A stretch of 64,000 bases of DNA. Origin: Erythrocercus mccallii (taxonomy: Eukaryota; Chordata; Aves; Passeriformes; Dicruridae). The notes under the pieces are model-generated. The model ran no database searches and had not been told where the DNA came from. It saw only the letters and a program-made list of their open reading frames with translations. How positions within the stretch are numbered: the stretch's first letter is position 1; every line of letters begins with the position of its first letter. Made by a program: the position numbers and the translations under genes. Of the stretch, positions 11,701 through 26,700 are shown piece after piece. Location of the stretch: contig VZRG01001340.1 of assembly GCA_013397435.1 (NCBI GenBank), forward strand, positions 104,988-168,987, given 5' to 3'.

Positions 11701-14700
11701 AGGCTGATAGAATAATCTCTCTGAGAGAGAGAAAACTCTCTGCTCTGGGTGCAAATTATTTTATTGGAATAGAAGTTGCAAGACCAGAGAGAAGCACATG
11801 AACCAAACTTACTTCAGAGAGAGGCAAGTGCAGCAAACTCCTCAAAACACCTTGGGCTGCAGTTCAGGCCCCATTTTCCACCTGAATAAAAACTGAAAAT
11901 AAACTTCCCCACTCCAGGTCTCACTGACGACACCAAACCTGCTGCACAACAGCATCCACCAGGACAAATCCTAAGGTACCAATTGCCAGGACTCAGAGCA
12001 AGTTAAATACGCTCAGCAATGGCAGAGCCCTCTGTGCTGCAGCCTGCAGGGCTGGGCTTTATCCAGGGATCTTGGATTTCCAGCATTAACTCCAGTTCTG
12101 CTTCAACAGCAGACATGTGACACTTCTGCCGTTATAAAAATATTAAGGTCTCACAAACAGAAAACCAATCATGGCTACGCAAAGGCAGATGAGTTACAGG
12201 AACCAAAGATTCTCTCTAGAGAAATTTACCTTTAATGACCGACCACTGAAAGATGGAAATAGTTGTTAACTTTGATAATTAATGAATATATTTCAATATT
12301 GTAATTTTATTACTCATTAAACAAGCATAAAGATTAAAATTTCATTGTAATTTAAGAAGAAATAGGTTTAGCCTTTCATATTTTGTTTCATAAATTATTT
12401 GCAGAGTGGTTTGGGGGATTTTCAAAGATGATCAGACAGAAGTGGGAGATTTTTGCCACTTCTTCTAAGAGAGATGACAAACTCCTGGTCTGCTGCTGGC
12501 AGAGTCCTCACACTGCACAGCCCTGAGAGATCTGATTCCAGGTAAATTAACTTGGATCATGGAAATGGTGAGTTAATTCTACTGAGTCATTAAGACAGAA
12601 TCCATCCTTTGTGTTTCCTTATGTTTATTTAGCTCTCCCTATAAAAACCCAGTAGGTCTCTGATGTAGGACAGACCACTGGAAGTTGGAATTCTCCAGGA
12701 ATCTCCAAGAGCCCTGAAATGGGGCTGCACCCACCTCTGCTGCACCCACTCTCACTCCCCAGGGAGCCAAAATCCTGTTTGCGTTTCCCCAGCTTGAGGA
12801 CATCAAATATTCCCTTTCCTGCATCCTCCAGGTGTCTTTGTTAGTTTGTTTAATCTTTTCAATTAATTTACTTTTCAGTAGAATAATGTATCTTCAAGCA
12901 GCCAGAGATTTAAAACCAAGATGTAAAGAGGAATGCCAGTCAATCAAATAAATCTTTCTTCTTTAGTCAACTGAATTAATTAGCATCCAGATGGCAATTA
13001 TATTAAAAAAAAAGGGAAGAAGAAAAAAAAGAAAAGCAATTTGCTTAACATCTTGAGCTTAGATAACATTTACAGAGGTGCTCTATGGGCTGTGAGAGAG
13101 AAGGGTTTTCCTCACTGGGGGTTGAGGCTGTTTGCCACAACCTAATCAGCTTCAAATAGGAAATCCCAGAGTTTGGATGCCTTGATTTAGCAGGGAGAGC
13201 AGAGCACAGCTCCTCCCCAGCCCTGGGATTTGTGACAGAAGTGGCAAATCCACACCTGGAGCTGGGGCTACTATCCCAAATCCCATCTGCCTCCCTACTG
13301 TCTGTCACCTCTGTCCCCAAACTGACCATTCTGTGAGCTGGGAGCAGATGAAATCCTTTATTGGTGTCACCCCCAAAACCAGCAGCAACTGCACCGTGCT
13401 GAAGAACACGACTGCGTGTGACAGTGACAAAGAGTCCCCAGGGAGCTCTCCCTGCTGCCACAGAGCACAGGAAACTCCTCATCCCCACTAACCCAGCTCT
13501 GAGCTGCTGGGAATTTCTGCCAGGAGCATCTGGACAGATGCTGGAGAGTGAACCAGGAACAGCAGCTCTCACAGATTTGACATGGAAATTTGCCTTAGGT
13601 TGCAGTGCAGGATGTACCCAGCAGTGTGTGTTCTGTCATCACTGTTTAACCACCTGGGGCAGGGTTCTTTATCCCTGCCAGGACCCAGCCTCCCTGCAGG
13701 GGATCTCTGCTGTTAAAGCACCTGGGGCAGGGTTCTTTATCCCTGCCAGGACCCAGCCTCCCTGCAGGGGATCTCTGCTGTTCCTGGCAGCTGTTAAAGC
13801 AGCTGGGGCAGGGTTCTTTATCCCTGCCAGGACCCAGCCTCCCTGCAGGGATCTCTGCTGTTCAGGGGCCATCCAGGCTCACTGCAGGGCTGAGACAATT
13901 CCAGCAGCCCATGGGGAGAGGCTGCACCCAGGGGGAGGAGCCCAGCATTCCTGCCTGGATAAACCCTGAGATTCAGAACACCAGGACAACCTGTTTGCAT
14001 TGGATTGCCAGAGGAAGACCAGACCCATCTCAGCACCACTGGACCCTTCTACAGCATCATCTCTGCTCCAACAGAACCAACAGAACCACTGCAGGAGGGC
14101 TGGATTGGGCTGCTCCCAACACCCTGACCAACTGGGTGTCAGGCTGTGCTCTGACTGTCAGGGTTTTCTTTTTGTTTATTTGCTCTTTTTGTACTACTAC
14201 CTTTTTATTTTAATATTCCTAATAAAGAACTGTTATTCCTATTCCCATATCTTTGCCTGAGAGACCCTTAATTTCAAAATTATAATAATTCATAGGGATG
14301 GGGTTTACATTCTCCATTCCAAGGGAGGTTCCTGCCTTCCTTAGCAGGCACCTGTCTTTCCAAAGCAGGACAAATTTCCATCCAGGATCTCCAAGGCAGC
14401 CAGGGAGCTGCTGCTGGTGACAACTCACCACTGAGAGGGTCGGGGATGGTGAATTGCTTCTTTTTGCCGGGGGTGGATGTGGAGAACTTGCGAGCCAGCG
14501 CTCGGGGGCTGCCTGGAGGAGCCTCCCTCTGCTGGGCCCTCCTCAGCTGCACCATCAGCTCCAGCCTCTTCAGCCTCTTCTGGGAGCGGGAGATGAACTG
14601 AGGGTTGTGGATCTCCAGGGCTTCCTACAGCAAGCAGAGAAAGTGCTTTATGCTCACGTCATTCAAAGGAAGGAAAAGGTGTGATGGGCACAGGGCTGAG

Positions 14701-17700
14701 CTCAGTAAGAGATCAGTACAGCGATGAAAATGAGTTTGGGTTTGGGTTGGAAAGGACTTTAAAGCTCATCCCATCCCCTGCCATGGCAGGGACACCTTCC
14801 ACTGTCCCAGGCTGCTCCAAGCCCCATCCAGCCTGGCCTTGGGCACTGCCAGGGATCCAGCTGCTCTGGGAATTCCATCCCAGCCCTTCCCCACCCTCCC
14901 AGGGAACAATTCCTGCCCAAAATCCCATCCAACTCAGCCCGCTGGCAATGGGAAGCCATTTCCCCTTGCCCTGTCAAGTTTATACATTTCTATGTTTCAA
15001 ATTACAGATTTTTACATCCAAATTCAAGTTCTTGATGTTTTGCCTGTTTCCCTTTCTCACCCCACCACCGAAGCAACTCGTCACTGACAGTTCACAAACT
15101 TTCCTGTTTATTTAGATTGTCAGATCCCTCCATGGCTGACTCAGAAAGAAAACACTTCCCAGTCAAAGGCTGCTTCAACATTTAGGAATGTCTTGGGACA
15201 GAGGAAAGGAGCAGAGATGGGTCTGCACCGTGCTGGAGGAAAAGGCAGGAAAGTCCATCTGCTGCCGGAGGCTGGTACCAACCTGGGCCACGTCCACACC
15301 TACAGCCGGTGCTGGAAGTGCCAGGCTCTTGGGAAACTGGGAATTTGTAAATTCCCAAACTCTAACAAATTCCCCCACAGGAACAGCAGCTGCAGCTCAA
15401 AACGGGGAGCCTGGACAACAAGCAAGATTTGGCAGTGGATACAAACTGCCAACACTTCACTGGAAAGGGAAAACCCAAGGAATGTGAACTTCTGCCCTTA
15501 ACAAGTTCCCAGGAAGCAAACACTATCCGTGGGGGGAAAGGAGAGAAAAGGGAAAAAAAAAAAAGAAAAATAAGCAGGAGAAAAGGAGAAAAGGAAAAAA
15601 AAAAAAATATTTACCCGCAGTGTCCATGGGGCTGCTGGAGTTTTCTCCATCTGGGAGTTGGATTCTGGCCAGGTGAGCAGGTTTTTCTCCCAGGCCACAG
15701 CTGGAGAGCGAGCCCTGGGCAGTGTCCCCCTGGATGGTGTCACCCTGCACTGTGTCACCCTGGACAGTGTCATCCTCCTGCCTCTCTCCCTCTCGTCCTG
15801 TGCCTCGAGCTCCTTTGCTCTGTCCCTCGAAGCAGGGAATTCGTAATCTCCTTGGAGAGATTTAAAAGTTCGTTAGGAGTGCATGGCTAATTTTTTATTG
15901 GGTTCTCCACCTCATTAGACAGAGAGGGCAACTCCTGAAATAAGAAAGCCAGGCTGTTATTAATCGGCCTCATTAGGCAGAGGAGCTCAGATCTAATGGT
16001 GGCTGCCCTGTGACACCCAGAGCGTCTCTCACATTATCCAGACCTCACACGGAAGGAAATCACAATTAAAAACTCTCGGACGCTCAGCTCTCTTTGCTGA
16101 TGCTTCCCAAAATTTGTGCCACGGGAAGCCAGGGATATCTTGCTGTAACTTACAGTTGGAGTTCATTTCAATTTATTGCAGAAAATACCAGATTGTTATG
16201 GGCTTTAATCAAAAATCATTTCCCCTTCACCACACTGAGTCTTTCATCAGCACCACTGGTTTTTTTTTCCTTTGTTTTTAATCCAGTTTGCTCTCTGTCA
16301 TTCCTACAGATCCATTAGCCAGGGGAAAGACTCCATAAAAAAAAAAAATCAACAAAAGGTTATTGTGCATTATAGGGCATTATTATGAAAGCTGTCAATT
16401 CACATTGAGAAAGAGAGATTATTTTCTACGCTTATAATTAAGTTTTAATGCTCACTGACTGATAGTCCCTGCACAAATTAGGACCAAAAGAGGCTGTGTG
16501 CTCAAAAATCAGATTCTCATTCAGAGGACAGAACGAATCCAAAATAACAAAGGAACTTCGGAAGGGCTCCATATGAACTATTTGAAAAGTCACACTGGAG
16601 CGCTCCTTCCTTGCCAAATAATTTGATTTCTAGAACTATATATCTGGGAATAAAGCCCGTTACTGTTTTATTTCAATTTTTGGTTACAATAAACTTAAAA
16701 TATTTTCCTCTTTATGACATATTGTACATATTATATTGTACTTAAAAAATGTATTAAAAAGATCTGTGTTGGGTACATTTGCCTTAGAAAAGCCTGAGCT
16801 GTATTTCCTCCCTAACACCGTTCTCACCAACATTCTGGAATAAACCCTGAAACCTGTGAACACGAAATTAAATTCCTCCCTAAGCCAGGTTTACAGAGGT
16901 GTGGATTAAGTTGGGCTTTGCCAGATCTCAGTGGATGCTTCACTTTTGTTAAACAAAGTTGCTTCCAGTTAGGGGAATGCCACGATTTAACTTCAGGCAC
17001 TGAAAACAGCATTTCGGCTTCTAAATGTGTGACATTCAGTGGCTTTATGCTCAATGGGGACAAATTTTGCCTACCTGCCTACTAAAAACCCTCATCAGAA
17101 AAAACAGCTGTAAGAAAAAAAGGCTTCTGTGACCATTACAACATTTTTAAGGAATAAATTTCTCACAAACATATTGATACTAAACCCAAATTGTTCTCAG
17201 ATGTCTTCTGCAAAAATACCTGGTGCATGAATACAGCTGCTGGTGTCATCTGCATTTTAGCTGTGAGAATAAATGTTGGAAGTAAGACATCCCAGACACT
17301 GCTGAACTCAAAGAAATTATGTTTTACATGCTGAATTCTTGTTAATAATCATAGTTCAGGTTGTTGTGTCAGAAAAAAAAAGTTGAAGGCGTGAAAGAAC
17401 GGTATCAGAACAAGGTTGTAAAAATAACCTCACTACTGGTATTGCTTGGTTAGGCTGGGGCTGCTTGACTTTGCAATTTTAATGCTTTTTCAAGATTTTC
17501 TTGGGAATCTAAGCCTATCTTGGTCCTTTTAATCTTGTTTTCTATTAACCATAGCAATGTATACAGTCAGATCAGCTGATTGATCTCTCACCAGATGACT
17601 CACGCTCAGCACTTAAAGCTGGACAAAAATGGCCTGACTTTCCATTATTTCACTTTATTTTTTTTTCTTTGAGACTGATCTCATCTTATTATTGAAACCA

Positions 17701-20700
17701 TATTCCTGACAACCACAGTAGGATTTGTACCTTACTTTTTAGGAGCTGCTTTTGCCCGTGAACATTTTCTTCCCTGAGGATTCTTGATGACGCCTTTACG
17801 TTGCATACGCCGCTGGAGACAGACATTTTTGGTTCCGGGACACCCTGTGCTTGGATCTCTTTGGATTTGGAGGTGTCTTTGGAGGGATCTGCCCCGCTGG
17901 ATGAGCCATCAGTAGCAGCAGCACTGGTTTCCCTGGAGGCTGCATCTGGAAGGGAGCCAGGGGCTGTTATGCTGCTCCTCTTACTGCTTCCCAACAGCAT
18001 CGGTGTTCCTGGGAAAAACAGAAAAACAAGCTCAGATTTTAAAACATGAGATTTATTTTTTTTCCCCAGCCCTCTAATCTATGTAATTTTTATTGGCACG
18101 GCAGGATCCTGAAGCTGTAGGGGCTGAGCAATGCCCTTCTCATCAAAAACTTTCATGGCAAAGCGTTGTACAAGTTGGACCCCTGCCATGGCAGGGGTGG
18201 CACTGGGTGGGCTCTAAGATACATTTCAATTGGAAGTGTTCCAGGATTCTAGGATTTGAAATTGATTAAACCTCATCAAAATCATTGTTATGGATTCAGT
18301 GGTGGCTGTGATGAAAACCAAGGCCTAACAGGGTTTGGGATGGGGGTTTTAACCCCTCTCCAGCGGAGTGGTTGCCTCAGAAGCAGCTCCCATCCCCACC
18401 ATTCCCAGTGCCCCATTCTGGCTCTGTGCAAAGCCACAGCAGGAAGCAGCCCCCAAAAGAACCAGATCCACAAGGAAGACACTCTTCATGCAGGAAGGGT
18501 GTGTTGACTTTATTCCTGAACTTCATCAGGAATTGTGGGGGTTTTTTAATTCTTTCTCAAGGCAACCTTTTATCATAAAATGCTAAGAAGGAGCCATCCT
18601 CTTTTTCTAACTTTAGGCTCCATTCTTACTTTTGTTCATGCATTTCTTTTCCTTCTCTCCCAATCCACATCTTCACAGGGATCCCCCAGACCTTGGGAGG
18701 ATGCCACTGGCGGTGTTTCTTTTAGCAAGTGGTGCAGAGAGAAGGGAAGGCCCTTGTCAAGATTCCTTCATCTTTCTCGTCTTTTTTAAAAGCAGATTTA
18801 ACACAATTCTTTCTCTGCTGACTCTTTCCCATGTCTTGGGTGAGGACAGGGTGAAGATTAGAAATGTTTTTCTCCTTTGAGCCAATTCATGACAAAGGGT
18901 GAGGTGGCACTGCAGGGATTTAAAGAATTTCTGGATGTGGCACGTGGGGACGTGGGTCAGTGATGGGCTTGGCAGTGCTGGGGTGATGGTTGGACTCGAT
19001 GATCATGAAGGGTTTTTCCAACCTAAATGATTCTGTGTTTCTGTGATTCTGTGTTTGACCCTTCCTTATCTCAAAGTCACTCACTAAAATCAGCTCCTGC
19101 CGTGTGGAAAGTTTTCGGTTCACTTTCCCAATCCTTAATCCCCTCACAATAGATAAGAAATAGTCTTTTCCACAAAATGATAATCTCCCATGCATTTTAC
19201 TGACCTGACTGGCTCATGTCTCCTTTTGACTATCCAGTATTTCTGAGGAAATCAGAGGCATTAGGGTACTGCATTTACTGTTTTTCCCTTTCCCTGTAGA
19301 TCAGAGCTTGGAGCACAGAATCACAGAATTGTTTAGGTTGGCAAAGCCCTCTGAGATCATCAACTCCAACCATAACATCTTGAGCTCCTTTCTGTAACTG
19401 CTCATACAGTGAGAAGGAGTCAGATCCTCAGGGGATCCTCTAGTGAGGGATCCCTGAAGATCAGCCCAAACAGAAAAAAAAAACCAAACCTCCTTTTTAA
19501 TTAAATTCATTGAGATGAACCCCATCCAAAGCAATTTCACAGCCTTACAGAAAATCTGGTCAAAGCAAGGAGGTGCACACAGAGCTCCCAGACTCTGGGG
19601 TAGCATCCAAGCTTTCCTGCTCTCTGATAGAACTTATTTTTCTCTGTGCTTTTCATACATTGCAAATATTTCCCTTATCTTTTGTCACTACCAAGCTCTT
19701 TTCTCAGATGGAAGTAGTTTTGATGCAAATGCTCTGAAGAAACTGGACGGACTCAATTCCGTGCATCCCCTCAGAGCTCATGCAAATCCAGGGACCTGCT
19801 CCCTCATTCCCTGACCAATCCCATTCCTGCAGTCACACATGGCACAGAGAGAGGGGGAAAAAACACTGGGACAGATTAATGGGGTCATGGGCTCAAAGGG
19901 CGGCTGTGGGAGGAGGCAGGAACAAGCAGTGGGGTAGGAGAAGATGAAGAAAGCAGCAGGTAGCACTGAGTAACTGCAGAGCAGCAGGGGAGGAAGTCCT
20001 TTCACTCAGGCAGCCAAGAAATCAGATGGATAGAGGGAGGGAAAAAAAAGGAAGGGAGCTAAGCCACAGGAAGGACCTGAATGGAAAACAGATTATCTCA
20101 TTAAATCACCTTTTAAATTAAAATAGTTTACTGGCCAGCAGTAAAGCGAGAGGAGAAGAAAGAGGAAAGGAGGAAAGAGTTTCTGCTCATCCATGGCAGC
20201 ATCACAGCGGGAGATAATTTGCCTTCATATCAAGAAATGGTCTGTGCAGCAAATGTGTGTTGTGAAGCCAAACAGCTTCACTGTCAAACTGCTGAAGCCA
20301 ATGCTGTGTCCCCAGGAGGGAGCCTTTGCTGCTGCTGGGCTCCCCAGAATCAGCAGGAATCATCAGGAAGGTCAAAATGGGCTGTGAGGGAGAAGGGTGG
20401 GGACCAGAGTGAGGGAAGGAGAAGGCTCCAAGTCACATCTCTCTAACTCAGAATATTGATCTGAACACAAGGAAGAAGAGCTGCCTGGAGTATTCACACT
20501 CCATTTGCTCCTAACTACCAGACTAGCTCTCCATGGATATTGGCTTCCAAGTGTAAGTACAGCAACCTTCAAGAATGGACAATTAAGCTCCAGGAAATTT
20601 CTTACACGTTGTGCAAATGGAGAAAACCTTCCCTTCTCTCTGCACCACTTGCTAAAAGAAACACCACCAGTGGCATCCTCCCAAGGTCTGGGGGATCCCT

Positions 20701-23700
20701 GTGAAGATGTGGATTGGGAGAGAAGGAAAAGAAATGCATGAACAAAACTAAGAATGGAGCCTAAAGTTAGAAAAAGAGGATGGCTCCTTCTTAGCATTTT
20801 ATGATAAAAGGTTGCCTTGAGAAAGAATTAAAAAACCCCCACAATTCCTGATGAAGTTCAGGAATAAAGTCAACACACCCTTCCTGCATGAAGAGTGTCT
20901 TCCTTGTGGATCTGGTTCTAATATCCTAACTAAATCTTAGTCCTTATTAGATTCACAGTATGGTGGGGATTTTTTTTTGGTGGTAGTTAATTAAGGCAAT
21001 AAAAAAGGTGCGTCTTGTTCGTGTCTAACACTGAAGGCAATCAGAATAATAACAGAGTCAATTTGCTAAATTCTTTCTTCCAGCTCCCTCTTGAATTAAC
21101 CTCTCCCTTCCAAAGGTGCACCCAGGTGCAGCAAATCCCCAGGAAAAAGGAGCAAAGCCAACCAGACAGGGGCTTCAAAAATCAACTCCTTCATCCTCAA
21201 AGCAGCTCTCAGTTACTTTAACGAACACAGATGCAAATGATATTTAGGAATTAAAAAAAAAAAAAAAAAGAACAAGGCAAAGGTACTTAAAGGTAAAATC
21301 ACAGCATTTCACTCTGTACACCCTGGACCCGTTTTTAATATTTTGTGTGGGGAATTAGGACTGTTACTCTCATTAAGACTATCTGGAATTGTATATCTAA
21401 ATCCCTCCACCAACCCAACTTGAAATATATATGCCCCACTGAGAATAGCCAGAATTGCAATTGGATGACCAGAAATAGATGTTTTTTCTATTATCCCAGC
21501 TGAGGAAAGGCTTTAAAACTAATGAACAAAGACATGCAAGTGTAATGCTTTGGGAGATATGGGAGAGCAAAACTCAAAGAAACAGAAAGCAGAATGACTC
21601 CATTAATAAATTCAGCCAGTATAGACTGTAGTTGGAGAAGTTCAGCTGCTTATAGAAGCAAATTTAAGGAATAAAATCATAATTACATCTGGACAGGAGT
21701 CATTTTTGCCCTGTGCAAGAAAGATGACAACAGCTCCATTTTTAAATAATGACTTAGTGAAAACCATACGATATTGGAGGAGTTAAAAATATTCTGTAAA
21801 ACCAAGGGTAGGTTTTCAAAAGCTCCTTTTTTTTTAAAAAAAAAAAAAAGAATCCTTGATCTTGGAGTAAAAGAAGTATATTGTTTTACTGTAAAGTATC
21901 TTTTTACGTTTCCCCCTCTCTCCCTTCAGGGGGTTTTGCTAACGGGAAGTGACCTTGCATTACAGCAGGTTAAACTTGCCTTTCCTTGAGACACACACAA
22001 TCCAGGCAAACATCCCCTCTTCCATTGTTACTGCACTTTTTCCCCCATTTCACTTTCCAGCAAGATAATTCAGCTTTTCATCCTTGCACATAACACTCTC
22101 CCCAGTGTTCCAGTGTGGATTTTTGATGATTTGTGACAAAGTGCTTCTTTGAAACTGGCCAAAGTTCATTTTAGCAGAGGCAGGGCTGCAAATCCTCCCC
22201 GGCCACCAAGTCAGCCCCAGAGGTGGCTGGGGAGGGGACACTCAGAGCTGATTCCCCGGGTGTCCCTAATGAGATCAGACATCAGCACTGGAGGTAGCTT
22301 TACATTACAGACCACCTGCTGGAGGGTTTGTTTTAATTTAATAAAAGCCCCACATCCTGAGCTGCTGAGCTCTCCCGGACCTCCGTGCTGGGAGCTGATG
22401 CTGCCAATACCCCAGGCAGAGAGGGGCAGGAATTAACATTCCTTAAATGTAAGAAACTTCTGCCTCCTTCAAGATTTAGACCCAGTTGTAGAGACCCACA
22501 GGTGCCTCGAGCAGCCATCCATAATCCCAAGCAAGGCTCCAGCCTCTGCCTGACAAAGACTGATGGCTCAGCCCTTATCATGAATCAAGGGTTGGCACAG
22601 CTAAGCCACGCAATCTTAGATATGAGCAAACAGAGCACATCATCTCAACAGCCTGGTAACCCAGAGAAATGGAAACACTGAGAGCCATGACAGCGTTATT
22701 AGTTATGCCAGGGTTTGTCAAGGGATGCAAGATAGGACGGAGGATTTATTTTTCAGATCGCTGCTGAGGAAAAGGCATCACTTGTAATCAGTCAATGAGC
22801 TGCAGTGGGCCAGGGGTGCCACGAAATTCACATGTTCTGACTAAAATTCACATGTTCTGACTGAAATGCTAGCCAGCAATGAGACTTTTGTCCCAAACTG
22901 CCTCCTGAGGCTTCTCAAATGACTCATTTGCAAGAGGCAGCATCAGCTGCTGCTCAGCATTAACAACCATGGAAACTACCTGAATTCCTGGGAATGTAGC
23001 TCTGCCTACGCCCCCTGTTCAAAATGTGATGTTTAACAAGGTCTTGATTCACCTTTCAACAAAAAACTGAGGCTGGATCCTGAGAAACAGGGCTGGGCCC
23101 TGTCCTCAGCTCCATTCCCAGAACTGTCAAGACCCAAAGTCAAGGTAACTTTGCTGGCTTGAAGAGAGAGGCTCAGGCAGCCCATTCCTCCCAATGAATG
23201 TGTCATTGCACCTGTATTAATGTTTCTTCAAACAGCCCTGCCTGGTGGGGTAAAGCTTAATTATCTCAGCTATATCAACAACACCTCAAGTTAAGAGTCT
23301 AGGTTAAAAAATTATCTCTAACAAAAAGCTTCTCTTTTTCCTAGCTACCTCTTTTGAGTTTTTTTTTAAACCATGCTGACAGCTGTGGCCACATTTCTCC
23401 AAAGGAAGAGGCTTTCTTTTGGCAAAAGCTAATATTTGACTGCAGAAAGTTGTAATCATTTAAAACAGAAAGTGTACCTAAGAGCTGTTAGGCTTCAAAC
23501 CTATAATCAGTCCTAAGTAGGAAAAGCTTCTTAATGTCAAGAAACAACTTGTTTACAGAAGGCTTTGGGCAAAATTAGTGCAGTGGCTTCAGAGCAAACA
23601 ATCCCAAACCCAGCTAATCACCAGCCCCTAATAATCAACCTCTCCGTGCTGAAGAGCAATTTATTTTCTCAAAGCACTTTGCAAGTAGTTAATTGACCTT

Positions 23701-26700
23701 CTCCCTTGGTTTTAAACAAGGGAACGCCACTTACTCCAGGAAGGGAATGGGAACACAGGAGCTGCACCCAGTCTGGTTGCCAAGGAGAGCTTTGGTGGAA
23801 AAGGGTTTGCAGTGGCTGCACCAGCCAAATCCTGCAATTTAACAGCCTCCAGTTGCGCCAGGGCAGGTTCAGGTTGGGCAGCAGGACAAATTTTTTCACT
23901 GACAGAGTGGTTAACCCCGAAACAGGCTTCCCAGGTGGAGTCAGCATCCCTGGAAGTGTTCCAAAAAGTAGTAGATGTGGCACTTGGTGATAGGGGTAAT
24001 TGACAAGGTGGGGTTGGACTTGGTGATCTTGGAGGACTTTTTCCAACCTTGATCATCCTGTGATTCTGTGAGAAGGAAACATTCCTGCCTGGCACCTGCA
24101 TGACATCACTGTGCACTGGGAATCATGAGAGGGTGACTATTTTAGTGGGCAGGTAGTAACCCAGCCACAAGATTTGAGGTGACTGCTCGCACCACTGAGC
24201 TCCCAGTACCCAGCTGCTCAAATACACTGTTGGTATATTTTACTAACATTTTCCCCTTTTCCCTCCTATGAGCTGGGAGAGGATGAAAGGAAAGAATATT
24301 TACAGCTGTGCTTTTGAGACATTCCCTGTAACAGCCACGGACCCAAAACCTCCGAGTTAGAAATCCATGTTTGCATTTCCAGGATGTCGTGCTAGAAGCT
24401 ATCAGACACTATTGTGGTGACTCAAGGAGTAATCTGATGCAGTGTGACTTGAAAAAAAAAAATGTTCAGGATGATTCAGAACATTTAAATGGTGATTTGC
24501 AGGGTTAGAAAGGCATGGACCACTTGGAATTCTCATCATGTCTGAGGCACCTAGTTCAGCTCTTTCTGATAATTTACCGCAGCCAGGCTGATCCAAGTAT
24601 TCATTTCACAGACTGCACAAGAGTCGTTCCTAGTTTAAACCAAGTGTGAATTAGGGGAAAATGAGGCTCTTTACTCCAGTGGCATAATGCAGTCACTGAA
24701 TCCACAGAGCCCATCTCCTTTAATCATTATTTTAATGATTCTGGTATTCCGGCTGCTGCTGCTTGCCCGGGAGTGCTAACGAGTGACTTGTGCCCTCCAG
24801 TCTTTCACTTCAAGTTGTCTCAAATTCATACCAACCCTGACAGTTCAAGATAGAAATGTCACAGAATCATAGAATGGTAGAGGTTGGAAAATGCCATTAG
24901 ATCATGGAATCCAAAATGGGAAAGAGTGGAAGACTCAACCCTTCAGTTTTCATATGCTGAACTTTCACTTGGATCTTCAGACAGCACAAACATCTTTGGG
25001 AAAATCTAATTTATAAGTTTCACTAATAAAAATGTGTTCTGTATCATCATTAACAGGGCAGACATCCTTCTGTCTTCTAGAGAAACAATGGCCTTTCTAC
25101 CCAACAGCTTCATTGCTTTGTCCCATAACAGAAAATTGAGCCTTTAATCTTCAAAAGGCATTTCCTGAAGGAAACTCCAACTCCAGTCAAATTATTTTGA
25201 CCATGCCCTTAAACACACAAAACCAAACAAAAACATCTACAAGAAAACCCCAAAGAAACAAACAAACCCCAAGAAAATCCAACCATCTCTGCCTACTCGT
25301 TGCCTTAAACCACTGAGAAATTGATAAAGAACAACTGGTTGCACACAAAATGATCTCCCCAGGGTCGCTGTGACATCACAGTGTTGTCACTGAACACCAG
25401 CTTTGGCCCCCAGAGCCCTGAGCATCACCCTTCTCCCCTGCTGACACCATTGCCCACAATCTCCAGGGGTAGCCTTGCCTCCATATGGCAGGACAGAAGG
25501 TCACCACATCTCTCTTCTGGTTTAATAAATAAATAGTTTTAAGGAGTGGAATATCAAAGAATACCCCCTCCTGCTGATCCCTTCCTTCTCCTACCCCCTT
25601 TGTCCCACCAGATGATGGGGAAGGCAGCAGGGCTTTGAGACAGAGAGCAAAGCTGGTGCTCCAAAAAATGCAAAAGGGCCTTCCAGAAAAGAAGAGGCAT
25701 CCCCTTCCTTCAACAAATGAATTTAAAAGCTCCAAGATAAAGAGAGGCAACTGCTCTGGCCTGTCACACAGGTTGGGGTCTGTCTCAAAGGCTGGCAGCA
25801 CCTTCCAGAGTCACCTGGAGCAGGATTGTCAGTTCCTCACTTAAGTTTTCAACACCTGAAATGATTGAATCCTCATTTTCTGGGGATGCAGCACATGAAG
25901 GTCACACCTCGGTGTAACACAGACCCAATGACACAGAATGTCTAGACTAAGGAAAATTGACAGCCTCCTCCATTTTAAATTTATCCCAGATGAAGTAAAA
26001 CATCAAAGGAGCTCCTTTTAATGGGCTTTTTGGCATGTGGTCCTTTGTTCTTAACAAGTCAGCACCAGCTGCTGTGTCTATAATGCCAAGTCAGAAACGT
26101 CCCCAGCCAGATTCCTGGCTGGTGTAAATCAGTGTCACTCCTCTGCAGGCAGAGATTTCAGTTGGTTGACATCAGCTGAAGATTTGGCTCCTTGTGCTTA
26201 GCAGGTGCAAGCTAAAGTAAAATCTCCTGTGCCATATTTCATATTTCTCCTGTCCTCACCACCAGTTCTGCTGCACACATTTGCGGGGTGGAGAGTTAAT
26301 TAGCATCAGCTGGAGCTGCTCAAGTTTCTATACAATAAATGCCACATTGTCAGGAAGTGCTTTCCTCTAATTATGTCTTGTTCATATATATATATATATT
26401 TATATTTACATACATACAAATCTTGTACTCTGGCTTATTGCATGGTGACTTTCCCATAAACAGAAGATGAGGTGAGAACACCAGACAGGCCACATTCCTT
26501 CATCATAGCATTTCAAAGTAAATATTACTTATAACCTTCAGCTTTCCTAATAAGTCCATTCTGATTACCAGGCTGATACATTAGTTTAAAGGTAACCCAC
26601 AAGATTTTCTCGATACATAAATGTCTTAAATACCTGGAGCTCTTCAGTGTGTATTTAAAACAAAAATATATTTTTGCTTTGCTGGTAGCAGCTTATCAAA

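Noticed and set aside
13045..13572. 175-codon minus-strand frame between exons B and D
   Set aside because: It is intronic, matches no C10orf90 region and has no phase-compatible splice sites that keep exon C in frame.
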